A stretch of 64,000 nucleotides of DNA, taken from NCBI GenBank assembly GCA_022575985.1, contig JAKSXM010000002.1:14929001-14993000 (forward strand). Reading direction: 5' to 3'. Source of the stretch: Anagrus nilaparvatae. Its lineage: Eukaryota; Arthropoda; Insecta; Hymenoptera; Mymaridae. Below the pieces are notes generated by a model. It did no database searches. It had not been told where the DNA came from and saw nothing but the letters and a program-made list of their open reading frames with translations. The stretch's first letter is position 1. Every line of letters begins with the position of its first letter. The position numbers and the translations under genes were made by a program. Positions 37,531 through 49,973 of the stretch are shown in pieces.

Positions 37531-38370
37531 AAAATATGATTTTTTTTTTAAAAACCTTAAATTGAGACTCTTTTTTTAAATTATCATATCTGCTAAACAA
37601 ACAATCGAAAAGAAATGAGTAAAAATTTTTCAAAACTTAGAGCTTAATCAAAACTTTTGAGACCTTGAAGACTCATTTTCATCAAAAATTACAATTTTAA
37701 CAGCAATTTTAAAATTGGTCATTTTTGGCAAAAAATGGACATTTGATTTCCTAACTATAGCGATGAGAGAATCGGTGATGAAAAATTGCGGTTTACGGCG
37801 TTTGAAAGGTAGAACTTATACGAAAAAAATGAGACCAAACGGTAGTATTTTGATAGAATTACAACATGACAGCGTTATTTGGAAAATTGCCTAAAAACTC
37901 TATCTTATAACATTGTTATAGAATTGAGCCCTGCGTTTCTCGGACAAGAAGGCGCGTTAGAATAAACAGAAGTAGTTTTTGGTATTTTTTCAACATAATT
38001 AAGTCATTCATTGTAATTTACAATCCAGATGTTTCGAATATATACGATTTTCGCTATAAAATCCAAAATCTTTTGGTACAAAAAGGGGTGTTTTCGGTGT
38101 TTAAGGGTTTTTAAGGTATTTTCGGACTCTAAGGACCTCATTTTCGAGCTTAGTGACATCGAAATCATTTTAAAAAGTATAGAAAACGTATTTTGAAAAA
38201 ATTTTTCGTCGTTTCCACTAATTGTCGGTATTAGCCAACCTCTTGAGAGCTACCCTGGGTTTGTGCGACCCCTAAATCGTTCTCAAATGAGCTGAAAATT
38301 GGTATGGGATCATTTTGTCACCTAAACTTCAACATACTTCAGGAAAAACATTTTTGGCACACTTTTTTTG
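37531..38370. other. Unassigned, partly repetitive
   Basis: 37590-37640 (AAATTATCATATCTGCTAAA) matches 26385-26420. No coding signature; ends not defined. Confidence 0.5.
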
Positions 38371-38399
38371 TGAACAACCCTAGTATACATGCATAGCAA

Positions 38400-39450
38400 C
38401 AAAAATGGTTCAGCTTAACTAAAGATCCTAGGGACGATAAGTCGACTCACATATCCAAGGTTCAGGATCTATGCTATTAGTTAAAAGCATTAGGGGAAAA
38501 TGTATCGGAAAGCATGACCATAATGAAAATATTAATGACGATTCCTTAAATATAATCATTTTCTATCGGCTTGGGACTCAACAAGACACACGACAACTTG
38601 GCGTCGCGTCTAATGATGGAAGAGAGAAGGGTAGAATCTCAAGAAAATAATCAAGATAGTGCTGTCGTTGCAGGAAGTGCTCAGAGGGATGGTTTTCATA
38701 GAAATTCAAGAGGCATAGGAAATTATAATTTTAGAAAATTAAATAAAACGCAGTATACAAATAATGATGCAACATGTTTCGTATGGCCTAGGAAAAGACA
38801 TAAAACGAGAGATTGTTGGTTTAACCCAGAAAATCCAAACAATAAATTAAATAAAAATGAAATCTTAGATAATACAGGATAATACTTAGATGAAACAGGA
38901 CTCGTAGCCGTAGATGTGGGCGAGGCCTTAGTAAATACTGAAATTAATGGAAACGCAAGAGACAAACCATGGATTCTAGATTCAAGTACTTCAAAACACA
39001 CTAAGTTCACAAAAACATTGGTTCTCAAATCTTGTAGAAATATTGACCAGTCAAGTTAGGCGATAGCAGCAATGTTTATGCAGAAGAAAAAAGGCGTATT
39101 AATGTTCAAGCATATAATGGCATAAATTGGGAGCGGACTTACCTATCTGGCGTCCTGTATGTACCTCAGGTAAATTTCAACTTGTTTTCCTTGGGCGCGG
39201 TTTAGTATAAAGGAGTAAAATTTAACTCTTCTCAAAGTAAATAAATTTTTACAAAAACAATAAAATTGTTGCTTTTGCAGAAAAACCATATAATGAAAAT
39301 TTATTTATAATGAATTTAAAGATTGAAAATAAGTAACTGAAGAATTAGTAGCAGCATGTAACATAAACTGAAAAATTAATGATTTAAAATTATGGCATGA
39401 TAGGTTTGCTCACCAAAATTCCTCCTGGTTTAAGGACTTAGTATAATTTC
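38400..39450 (+). mobile_element. Copia-type LTR retrotransposon remnant (gag, protease, start of integrase)
   Basis: In broken plus-strand frames: gag helix HISKVQDL…LKALGENVSES, NLASRLMMEE, a decayed zinc knuckle, then protease WILDSSTSKH (usually WILDSGASxH) at about 38960-39000, the YLSGVLYVPQVNFNLFSLG stretch at about 39145-39200, and the integrase start LWHDRFAHQN at about 39390-39425. Order and motifs are those of Copia/Ty1 elements. No RT, RNase H or LTR recognised. Confidence 0.82.
38571..38882 (+). pseudogene. Copia gag fragment with broken zinc knuckle
   Basis: 103 codons; CFVWPRKRHKTRDCWF corresponds to CX2CX4HX4C with the second Cys replaced by Trp, so it could not bind zinc normally. 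NLASRLMMEERR upstream is the typical Copia gag helix. The Met at 38571 is internal to the ancestral ORF. Confidence 0.8.
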
Positions 39451-40049
39451 TATGGTAAAACTACTACATATGCATTTAAATAATATCAGTTTTTTAAAAA
39501 ATTTTATCTTTTGAAAAAAAGTAAAAATTGAACAACTCAAAAATTACGATAAGTGATTCAAAAACCTCTGACCTAAGTCACAATTTCGTGACAATTGGTA
39601 TAGTCGATCTTGAGTTATAAGATAAAAGTACACACAAATAAACTTTCAAATACATAGAGTAGTAGTAAATGTCCTCAAAGTATAAATGTCCCTAGAAGGC
39701 AAACGAAAATTTCAAAGTTTTGATGAAGTGATACAGATGCATAGCTGCCTTGCTTCTGAATCGCTCTCAATGCAAAACTTTTTGTTTTTACATACTTACT
39801 CAGGGTATTTATACCTCAGAGACAACGATACATTACAAACCATAGAAATCCAACAAAGTCAAAAATTCATTCGATAAGCATTTTGCTTTGATATGTATTT
39901 TAATTTCTTAGGATAAAATAAATTTTCACACATATAGCTTTATTCATAAAACTTTATTAAAGAGGTCATTTTGAGAACCATGTATAATTTATACTTGTAC
40001 GTTCCAATATAATATTTAAAAAAATTTGTTTAATTTTATTTATTATTAT
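39451..40049. other. AT-rich, no gene seen
   Basis: The 63-aa frame at 39686-39877 has no recognisable features. Confidence 0.5.
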
Positions 40050-40264
40050 AAGGGTTTTCAGGTTGGTCACGTGATATGGTGGTTTTTTAGTGAAGTCTGC
40101 TCCAGCTCCAACATTTAAACATGGAAGTTGGCGTGGTCTTCCAAAAAAAATAGTCGAGGAAAACAAGGTTTTTGGAAGACCACGTACGCCAGCAGGGTAT
40201 ACGCAGGGTGGTCGTTGTTTTCGCTAAAAAGCTCTAAAGTCACGCGACCAGCCCGAAATACCTT
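40050..40264. repeat. Short imperfect palindrome, likely MITE
   Basis: CAGGTTGGTCACGTGA at the left pairs with TCACGCGACCAGCCCG at the right. The inner TGGCGTGGTCTTCCAAAAA pairs with TTTTTGGAAGACCACGTACG. About 215 bp in total; it is markedly more GC-rich than its surroundings. Confidence 0.72.
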
Positions 40265-43200
40265 ATTAGGTAAATAATAATAAAAACGATCAAAACCGGA
40301 ACAATTCATACAACTATTATAAAAAGTAAGTAACCAAACTATGAATATATGGGTGCTTTTTACAGGAACTGTATATTTTATTATTGTTTACGGCACAACA
40401 TTATCTTTTTTTTTTAATTTTTTTCTATTTTTATGTTTATCAAGGACCAAATAACGTAAAATTTTCAATGGTACTGCTACAAATGTAAAAATAAATTCTA
40501 CTTGTTATTCTTATGGGATTTTTTATGCATGCGGATGGTATGGTGACACTGACGGTCGCAAAATTTTGAGTGTATTATTGAAATAACTCTGTATTGAAGC
40601 ATCAATATCAATTTTTCTCAAATTCTCGGTACCTTATTTTTTCATCAAATTACAAAACTGAAAAAGATATTTAATTAAAGAGGGTTAAAAGAAGATATTT
40701 ATTATTTTATACAAATATATTATAATACAGAAAATATATTTATTTATATTTAGGTAAAATAAATCAAAGATCAAAGTTATAGATTCCATACGTAAATTTC
40801 TTTGTTCATGGTTTATATTTTGTAATATAATATAATAAATTTCGTAATATAATAGTAAAGTTATTTTATACAAAAATTTATTAAATATTCATATTTCATA
40901 TAAATTTTTGATATAATATGGATATGCAATATTCTTTGCTTAAATATATTTGATATTGTAACATTCTACATGATTTTTTGATACACTGAAAAAATATACC
41001 CCTTGTGGCAAAATTTTCGATTTATAATTTATAATTACGATTTGGGTGGAGAATAAATGATGAAATGTATCCAAAAAATAAGTTGAAAATGCACTGTGAA
41101 TAAATGAAGAGTAGGAATTACCCTTAATGTTAGTAAAAATATTTGAAGTGACAACTATGAGAATTTTCATTAATTTATGCTATTCTTAGGAGCGATTTTT
41201 ACTCTTATTAATAGTAATTTTTAAACTAGAACTAGTAAATGTTACAATTAAAGTTAGGTATGGTCGTTCCGAATATTTTTTAAAGTTTTTAATTTACTGG
41301 TTTTGAAATTTTTTAAGTAAATTTTACTCTACACTTATTTACAGTGTGCAAAAAAAAATTTCTAGAGTATTTTTTTTTAAATATAATTTAAGCAGTCATT
41401 ATTCAGATTCATTATTTACCTATAGAAAACTCCGATCTTTTACTCGGTTTCATATTTCTGATGCTCGAAGATATCTACACCGAAAAAAAAATCCACCTGT
41501 CGTGAATGAAATTTTTCCGCTTGCTGCAAGTGATTTTTTTTTCAGTGTAGTAGACAGAATTAAATTTCTTTATAAATTAAATATTTTCAGGATATCTATT
41601 TACATACAACCTCCAAATTTTATCCATATAATTTGGTTAAAAGTCAAAAACTTTATAGATTTTTCCACATACAAGTTCACGTAAACTTAAGATCATCAGG
41701 TATTAACTTTATAAATGTTAGTTTACAAGCAATTAATTAAAAATAAATAAGTTTTTTAAAACTGTCATTAATTTAAGTCAGAAAATAAATAAAAATAAAT
41801 AAACTCTCTTCCTTATACTAAAAAGTTAATTAAGTACCTATACCTAGTTTTCATTAAAAATATGTATCATAAATATACTAAGACCTTAATTTATTTTTCT
41901 TTTATAGACCAAAAAGAGATTAAAATATTAATATTAAATAAATTCATTTTTTTTTAATAAAAGTCTATATTTTCTACTTTCAAGACAATAAACAACATTT
42001 ATACTGGGTAATTAATTTTTTATTAAATATAAGTATATAATTTTTTAAGGTTATGTTTCGCTTTTTTACTTACTTTTTAAAATTAGAAATTTAATATTAT
42101 TAAATTCCTTTCACGTATATCTTAACTGTACTATATGTACTACTAAAGAAAATGTGTATACGTGCGTTTAAGTATATATGGACCTCGAGTAAATATAAGT
42201 AGTATAGGTCAAGCTAAGATCATACTTGGAGTAAAAAATTTTTCTTTATTGTTCGTGTTTAAATTAATTGTTTTATTTTATTTTTAAGTTTAATTTAGTT
42301 TAAAATTTAAATTATTATTAATTTTTGAAAGTGATTATTTAAATTTAATTTTTTAAGTAAAATTTTGCAATTAAGTTTGAATATTTTTTACTTATTGAGT
42401 AAGAAGCGAAATTCGTTACTTTTGCAATCAAATAGATCTGTTATTTTTTAAAAGTACAGTACTTCTAAGAGAAACTGTCGAAGTTTGGTCACCATCTAAA
42501 CTTTTTTGCCTTTCTGATTAACGTAAATTTCCGAAATTGGAAACAATGATTACTTTAATTATAAAATATTTTCAAATAATCCCATGAATCTTGAAAACTA
42601 AATTTACAAAGTTTTTAAATAAAATAACCATGCGCAATTTTTTTCTACAAAATTTGACTGGAACACCTAAAGCAAGAACAAGTACGAATGACCTAAATAA
42701 GAAATGTCAGTATTTTTTTTAAAAGCTTTTTGCCAGAAGAAAATTATTATCTCAAGAAATGTATGTGCATGAAATAGTAATTAGAGATATTCTGAACTCC
42801 CTAGAGGTATAAAAAAAATTTTTCACGTAATAAAACAAAAAATAAATAAAAATAATTTACAATTATTAAAAAGTTGTAAATTTTATAAAACCATAAATAA
42901 TTCAATTTGTAAATGTCAGTTTATTTAAAAACAAATTTTTCTAAGCATTAATCATAATTTTTATGTGTAAAAAAGTTTTCGAATCTCAAAGGATTTTAAA
43001 AACTTTTACACAAAATATTTTCTTGTTTATTTAACAGACAAAAAAAACACTAAAAGATAAATATTTTTTTAATTTTTGAAAAAAAAATAAAAAAATGACC
43101 CGCAACAACATTTTTTAGTCATTTTTGTATATTTATTTCTCTTTTATAAACGCACCAAAATGAAAAAGGAAACTAAACATATATGAATAAGAATTTTGCC

Positions 43201-44814
43201 TTAGGGTTTATCGAACTTTTCTTATATCTTTTTACTGATATACAAACTATATAAGTGTTGTATAAGCTTATACAAATACACTTAAAAATATATATACGAT
43301 AGTGTTTTACAATATTTTTGAGTTTGGTGTAAAATTGAATAGTCAAAGTAATTTTTTTAGATTTTAGTCCAAATTATCGATTTTTTGTATTATTTCAGCT
43401 AGAAAGGTTCTTTTTTATAATTTTTTCATTGTGTATTATTTTCCAGTTTTAGTAGTCTACTTGTAATTTTTAATAAAAACTACACCGATAAAAATGGCTC
43501 ATAACTGTTGATTTGTTAAGTAATAAAGAAAAATTTTTGAAAATTTATCTAACTTCTCTCAGGTGCAAAAGAATTTTTTACAATACCTTAACACAAAACT
43601 CTTAAAAATTTACTCATATACAACAACTAAAGTTCTTATAAGAACTGACAGGTTACGTGTCTTGCCAAGCGATATTGCTTTTTTTCGACTGCATAAATTT
43701 ATGACACACAAGAGGGTTATTTTTATCTCCTTGAGGTAAATTTTAACGTAATTCTCTTCCGTATACACAGTATACTAAGCTAACACCAACTTATAAGAAT
43801 TCAAATTTAAAAAAAAAGACACATAATCTTTTTTAGTAAGAGCAAGACTTGATTAATATATATGTAAAAATGTAAAGCTTTTTGTTCATTTTTTTTACAA
43901 TATTATGTGTCATATATTTTTTTGACATTTTTTTTTCATCAATTTAACACTTTTTTTTTTTATTACATTCTACGAGACAGAAATAATAAGTTGTTGAAAG
44001 AAAAGTCAGTGGAAAATATTTCTTTATATATTTTTATGTTATTTTCTTGTATTACTAAAATAAATATTTTTCTTATGTCTTCGCGTATATATAAAATAAT
44101 ATATTCAAAGAGTTGATGGAAAACTTGAAAATGTATTTTCATCTTGTTTATTTTTCTTTTACCTATTTATTTAAAACTATATTTTAATGTTATTATTACT
44201 ATGTAAATATTTTTCATTATTTAAATAAATTAAACTTTCTTGTTTTATTTGCTTTTTTATTAGTATTTTAATTATTATTTGTTTTGTATATTTTATGCAT
44301 GTAATTAATGTCTTATTTATTTATTCATTTAAGTACTTCTTAAATTTTAAATAAAAATTATTAATTTCTTACGAATTTTAATTACTATTGTTAAAACTTT
44401 AATCGAATTTCAAAGCCTTGGTTCAACTTTTAAATTTTATATTTTTTTTTGGTAATCACGTTAAATCTTTATCTACAAATTGCACATTTAATGCTTATTA
44501 ACAAATTCAACTGTTATACCTTAAAAAACTCCGGAAAAACCGGGATTTAGCCTTGAAATTTGGTGGAAACTTGTTTACACAAATAAAATTTTGCAAAAAG
44601 ACAAGGTTCGTAGATATTAATCTTCAATAATAATTTAAGTTTGGACAATTTGGATAAATCAACCAAATTCAGCCATCCAGAGACAATATTTTAACGAGAA
44701 ATTTTATCATAGACTGTTCAGCAACTATTTCTAATACTCTTAAAACTGGTTTTGAAATTTGAAAAATACCAAAAAAAACGCGATTCCTAATAGCACAATT
44801 TTTAACTATCTAAC
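40265..44814. other. AT-rich intergenic, no gene seen
   Basis: About 4.5 kb without recognisable elements except the 70-bp MITE at 41478. Small open frames here are low-complexity. Confidence 0.55.
41478..41547. mobile_element. MITE, family 2, 70-bp minimal copy
   Basis: CACCGAAAAAAAAATC at the left, GATTTTTTTTTCAGTG at the right, TA on both sides. Practically only the two termini remain. Confidence 0.78.
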
Positions 44815-44916
44815 CATACGGTTTGAGCGATCTCGATGTCCTGGACGAAATTGCTTTTGGCATCAATTGCTGACTTCCCTCGGCGAAACCCGTATTTTCG
44901 GGGAGTGATATCTCCT

Positions 44917-45030
44917 GCAGTTTCTACGGCCTTCAGTATCCTTGGCTATAGCATCTTCTCGTAGTTTTTGCCAGCAGTTTCTACGGCCTTCAGTATCCTT
45001 GGCTATAGCATCTTCTCGTAGTTTTTGCCA
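44917..45030. repeat. 57-bp tandem duplication in the RT fossil
   Basis: Two adjacent 57-bp units with no visible mismatch, offset exactly 57. In the RT frame each codes AGKNYEKML.PRILKAVET, so the duplication is in-frame. Confidence 0.92.
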
Positions 45031-45056
45031 GCTGTGTCCAGTAATCCTAGAGGACA

Positions 45057-45422
45057 CTAAAAGTTTGGCAGTCTAGGGTCCTCTTTACCCTTACTGATAA
45101 GGACCAGTCTGGCTCTTTTCCAGAGTTTGCTGAAGATGCCCGCACATGCACAAATATTGTACATACATAAGATGAGTTTTAGACACTCATGTGCAGCTAT
45201 CTTCAGTATCCCATAAAGCCCTGGTACCTTACCGTTCTTAAGAGAGTCTACCACTATAAAGAGCTCCTCCTCGGTTTCTTCGGGAACAGCCTCGTCATCT
45301 TCTCCTAAATCATTTGCTTCCTCCCTCTCCGGGTGGGTAAGGGAAAGTCCGTCAACTATACGTGTAACCTCCTCTACGTTCATAATGCTACTTGAGAAAA
45401 GAGCACCAATCCATGACCCCAT
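45057..45422 (-). pseudogene. R1-type RT N-terminal region
   Basis: LKNGKVPGLYGILKIAAHEC corresponds to the conserved K.PG.DGI step before RT motif 1 (Asp replaced by Tyr). It is followed by WKRARLVLISKGKEDP, the usual strand before motif 2. Confidence 0.8.
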
Positions 45423-45844
45423 GGGTCATTGTCCACCTCGTTACACAAAGTCATCTCGCATGCTCTCTTGCTTCTTCTAACAGCATATCTCAGGCTTTTC
45501 TTGACCTGTTTATGCTCTGCCATCAATTCAGCAGCACCCATTCTGGTCCTTGCACGTGTGGCTCTTCTTCTTGTCGTTAAGCTGGCACTTTTTAGGTAGG
45601 CTATTTCTGCGTTCCACCAGTAGGCGGTGGTATTCCTTCACGGGTCTGTTTTTTTGGCATGGCTTTGTTACATGTTTTTTTCAGCAGCGTCATAATTTTC
45701 TTAACTAATTCCTCTGCGTCGTCAGTATTTCCTGGTCTAATTACTTTTCCCAAGTTTAGCCGCTTGATGTTCCATCCACAGCCTTTCTGTGCTTCGTCTC
45801 TTTATGTCTGACACCGCTCGTCATGCACCTCAAAGAAGATATAT

Positions 45845-46431
45845 TGGTGGTCACTCGCTGAGAAGTCCTCCATAACTTACCGATCTATAATTCTGGCAGC
45901 CATATCTTCTGTTGCAAGAGATATATCTAAGACAGTCTGTCCGTAGCCTGGCCTTCTGAAAGTTTTATTGTTACCTTCGTTAAGCATAGCCAAGCTGAGC
46001 CTAGCACTCAGGTCGAGTATATCCTCTCCTCTTGCACCCGTTACAAGCATATCCCACTCTATAGCACTCGCGTTAAAATCGCCTGCTATGACAATTTCAC
46101 CGGTCATGTCCCTTACTGTATCTTCCAGGCTGTTGATTTTACTCAGACAGTCCTGTCTAAGCTCATTTGGCGTTAATTACACGCTTATGTAGGTAACACC
46201 ATTTGTCCTAATCCAGACAAAACCTTTGTCGGAGCCTTTCTCCTATACCACAACCTTCCTTGGGTTCACTACCCAGATGACTGCAGTAACCAGCTCATCC
46301 GGGAACCAGTTCGCGGAGCCTGATTGGACCCATTGTTCAATTACAATCAGGAGGTCTGCCGACTTTTCTTTAGCAAGTTGATATATGATGTGTCCTGCTA
46401 GAGAGCTTCTGTTCACATTACCTTGAAGCAC
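45845..46431 (-). pseudogene. R1-type APE endonuclease domain
   Basis: Two frames (46431-46243 and 46107-45877) and short bridges give LQGNVNRSSLA, the EQW step (VIEQWVQSG), IAGDFNASAIEW, RGEDILDL, NKTFRRPGYGQTVLDISLA and finally SASDHQYIFF. These are the ordered motifs of the APE-like endonuclease that nicks target DNA, including the catalytic GDFNA and SDH residues. At least two stops break it. Confidence 0.83.
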
Positions 46432-46542
46432 CTTTAACTTTATTCGACTTGCTAAAGTCTATACCACTCCTTAATTTCTCAAGGGCCCTCCATAGCGCTA
46501 TGCACATTCCTTTTCCTAGGTCATGCTTCAACTTCTTGCCTT

Positions 46543-46881
46543 TTAACCCAAGGTCCAAACATAGCATGCACCTTGGGTTTGCTGCGCAGTTAGTTGCTTT
46601 GTGACCATCTCCTCCTTACATTTTGTGGCTATATGGCCATAACGAAGGCATTTGAAACAGCGGGTTAATGGAGTTCTTAGCCTTACCCTGCAGTTCATAA
46701 ATCCAATTTTGGTACTTTCTATGCAGACCAGTTTAAAGGCGGATCCTTCATCAAGGTCAACGTAAGCCACTCTCTGTTCTCTTGCGTTGCTCTTAAAGAT
46801 ACTCACCCTAACTATCTCCGCATCTTCTTCTTTGCCTTTAATGGCATTCAGAACGTCTATTGGCTGGATAAGGCAATCCAA
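46543..46881 (-). pseudogene. R1-type ORF1 (gag) with CCHC zinc knuckle
   Basis: MNCRVRLRTPLTRCFKCLRY followed by GHIATKC contains a complete CX2CX4HX4C knuckle (CFKCLRYGHIATKC). The next expected knuckle is reduced to CYVWTLG. The frame continues upstream of 46881 through one TAA to about 47010. In the parent this protein packages element RNA. Confidence 0.82.
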
Positions 46882-47183
46882 GTCGAGTATTTAGATAACT
46901 CTTTTAGGATCAAGATCCCTTACCTTGGCCATCAACTCGACCAGAACATAACCCGTCTTCGTCTTTCGCACCGAACTTATTTTGGCGCCAAAACCTTCTG
47001 GTTAGACCTGGGACCTTATAGCTCATTTTTGAGATTTTTTTTATTAAAAAAATCAAAAATAATTAACAAAAATCAACAAAAAACGCAAAAAATCATTACA
47101 AGACGGAAATCATCTCAAAACAAATCATCTCAACTAGTAGCGATTCCTGATTAAGGTTCAATCAAGCCAAAATCAGAAAAAAA

Positions 47184-48991
47184 ATGTCATTGAAGTCTGG
47201 AACGTTCATGGAAAAATTCCCAACCTAAAAATAAAAAAAAAAATTATTTTAAAAAGAGGAAAATTCCTAAGTGGATTTTTGCTTAAAATTTTAGCAGTAA
47301 ATGATTCCTTACTGCAAAAGCTACAAAATAAAAAAAGAAATATCATTTTTGAATCCCGGCAAACGGTAATAAATGTAAAAATAAAATTTTCAAGAATTCT
47401 TTGTATTTCGTTTTTTCTTACATTAGGAATAATATGCAAAAGAATCATTTGCGATAGTTTTCTCTCACAAATTTAGAATAATTTGATCACAACTTTTTAT
47501 TATTTTAAGTCCGGCAAAGATATTTTAAGTCTAAAAATAAAAAAACTTGGATAGGTTAGAATCATGTTTTTAAAATTTTTCTTTATAATAATTAGGGATT
47601 TTGTAAAAAAAACTCTTATCCACATGAGTATTTTTAATAAATACTTCGTTTTACCAAGTTATACAGACGCACAAGCCTGGAATGCGTTTTTATTACAATT
47701 TAATTGACGTGCTAGAAGTGCACAGTAGTACCAACTAAGTAACTAAAAGTCAAATTAGAAATGGAGAAAATATGAAAATTTTTGCAATATCAGTTAAAAT
47801 GAAAATAAATAACAATAAATTATACACCCTGTTCTATACTTCTATAATAATATAAAAAGAAAAAATTAATTTTCAAAATTATGTTGTTATATTAGAAGTG
47901 GAGTAAATCTTAAATAATAAAATTAAATAGATAAATATTTTGTAAATTTTTTTTTCAATGTAATAAAAATGTAAACTCGTGTAAACCTGTTTTTTATTAA
48001 GAAACAGTAATTATTTAAAAGAAAAAATTAATAAAAAGTAATAAAAATTTATATTGGAGTCTTATTATCTCTTCTATTTATTTGTTTATTTAAAAAAAAT
48101 ATCTGCATAACCTATAAATCGTTATATAATAGACCATAGCTGCTTTCAGAAAATTTTGAACCAAACCGTACAAAACCAAGGCAAATAATACTTTTTCTTA
48201 AATAGTATTACTGTAAAATATTTAAACATCTCTTTAAAATTTTAAGTTTGTGAGTAAGTGACGACATCCTCCATAACCCTAGTTTTTTATTATCCTTTAT
48301 GCATTAAAATTATAAATTTTTTAATTATGGATCGTACTTATAAATTAATCAAGGCTAACGATTATTGTTATAAAAAATAATTTGCTTATTTGGTCAGATT
48401 TTATTTTTCTCCATTTCAAATTTGACTTCTAGTTACTTAGTTGGTACTACTGTGCACTTCTAGCACGTCAATTAAATTGTAATAAAAACGCATTCCAGGC
48501 TTGTGGGTCTGTATAACTTGGTAAAACGAAGTATTTATTAAAAATACTCATGTGGATAAGAGTTTTTTTTACAAAATCCCTAATTATTATAAAGAAAAAT
48601 TTTAAAAACATGATTCTAACCTATCCAAGTTTTTTTATTTTTAGACTTAAAATATCTTTGCCGGACTTAAAATAATAAAAAGTTGTGATCAAATTATTCT
48701 AAATTTGTGAGAGAAAACTATCGCAAATGATTCTTTTGCATATTATTCCTAATGTAAGAAAAAACGAAATACAAAGAATTCTTGAAAATTTTATTTTTAC
48801 ATTTATTACCGATTGCCGGGATTCAAAAATGATATTTCTTTTTTTATTTTGTAGCTTTTGCAGTAAGGAATCATTTACTGCTCAAATTTTAAGCAAAAAT
48901 CCACTTAGGAATTTTCCTCTTTTTAAAATAATTTTTTTTTTCGTTTTTAGGTTGGGAATTTTTCCATGAACGTTCCAGACTTCAATGACAT
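47184..48991. repeat. Long foldback, ~590-bp arms, 627-bp loop
   Basis: Left arm 47184-47775 is the reverse complement of 48403-48991. Outer ends read ATGTCATTGAAGTCTGGAAC; inner ends lie near ATGGAGAAAATA. The arms contain mirror-image 80-aa open frames differing at few residues, showing high arm identity. The loop (47776-48402) is AT-rich with no transposase. Could be a foldback transposon or an inverted duplication. Confidence 0.88.
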
Positions 48992-49040
48992 GAAAAAAAT
49001 CCAAAAAAATTTTATAAAATAAAATTTGTGATTTTCAAGA

Positions 49041-49308
49041 CGATAACCCCTCGATTTTGCTATTCTCTTTAGAACTCAAAAAAAAAACTTTATACTGTTC
49101 ACAAGATGGTGGCCCCCATAAAGCCCATCAATTTTTATATAATACATAGATAGAAAAAAAGATTTTTCATAACTAGAGCATGAAAGCAACTATTTTGTAA
49201 TCTAGATTGAACGTTATATTCTCTACTTTTTGTGTAAAATAAACTAAGCATGTTATAAAAATGCTTATTATTTTGAATACAATTATTATTCCTTGGAAAA
49301 TATTTAAC
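49041..49308. other. Unassigned
   Basis: No gene or repeat recognised. Confidence 0.45.
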
Positions 49309-49973
49309 ATGGAACATGTTTATAGGGAGGGGGGTACTTCGGAATTTGAAATTTAAGGGGGGGGGGGGGGTCAAATTTGTCCCATTTAAGGGGGGGGGGG
49401 TCAAATATGTCCCATTTAAGGGGGGTAGTCAAATATGTCCCATTTAAGGGGGGTAGTCAAATATGTCCTATTTAAGGGGGGTAGTCAAATTTGTCCCATT
49501 TAAGGGGGGGGGGTCAAATTTGTCCCATTTAATGGGGGTAGTCAAATTTGTCCCATTTAAGGGGGGGGGTCAAATATGTCCCATTTAAGGGGGGTAGTCA
49601 AATTTGTCCCATTTAAGGGGTGGGGGTCAAATTTGTCCCATTTAAGGGGGGGGGGGTCAAATATGTCCCATTTAAGGGGGGAGTTCAAATGGGACTCGGA
49701 ATAATTTCAATTTTGGGACTTAGTATAATTTGGGTTTAGGGACTTAAAAAATTTTTTTGATTTAGGGACCTAGAATAATACACGTTTAGGAAATCATAAT
49801 AGTTTGGGTTTAGAATCTTAACATTTAGTAAAGGTGATAATTACAACTTATAAAAATAGGAAATTGTATTTTTTTTTGTGTGTCTATGCTGTAAGATTAC
49901 AGATGTAAATGTAAGGAAACATGTTCCATGCATTTTGGTTGTGTGTACACAAACCGGTTATAAGTTTTTATTT
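49309..49973 (-). repeat. Family 3 copy with internal minisatellite
   Basis: Reverse orientation: AACATGGAACATGTTTATAG at the left, then GGAGGGGGGTACTTC, an expanded G-rich array, then 'TTTAGGGACTTA' phrases. It closes with GGTTGTGTGTACACAAACCG and TTATAAG at the right. Confidence 0.82.
49368..49686. repeat. Minisatellite, ~11 units of ~28 bp
   Basis: The unit TCAAATTTGTCCCATTTAAG is followed by 6-12 G, often with TAG. Variants alternate ATATG/TTTG. The same phrase is present once or twice in other family 3 copies (for example 51790-51835). Confidence 0.92.

Larger units (their letters stand above)
44815..47020 (-). mobile_element. R1-type non-LTR retrotransposon, decayed, RT truncated
   Basis: On the minus strand from 47020 downward: gag (ISSVRKTKTGYVLVEL…, zinc knuckle), an APE-type endonuclease with its motifs in order, then the N-terminal RT region (SLKNGKVPGLYGI) to YGFRRGKSAIDA at about 44840, where it stops. 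Several stops and frame shifts are present. R1-clade elements usually target 28S rDNA, but this copy lies in ordinary AT-rich DNA or belongs to a non-site-specific relative. It is much more GC-rich than its surroundings. Confidence 0.86.

Noticed and set aside
47206..48969. Two matching 80-aa proteins as a conserved gene pair
   Set aside because: They are the same AT-rich arm of a foldback read on opposite strands. There are no protein features, and similarity is expected from arm identity.
49345..49690. CRISPR-like array
   Set aside because: Repeats are directly adjacent with no unique spacers, in a eukaryotic repeat; it is a minisatellite.
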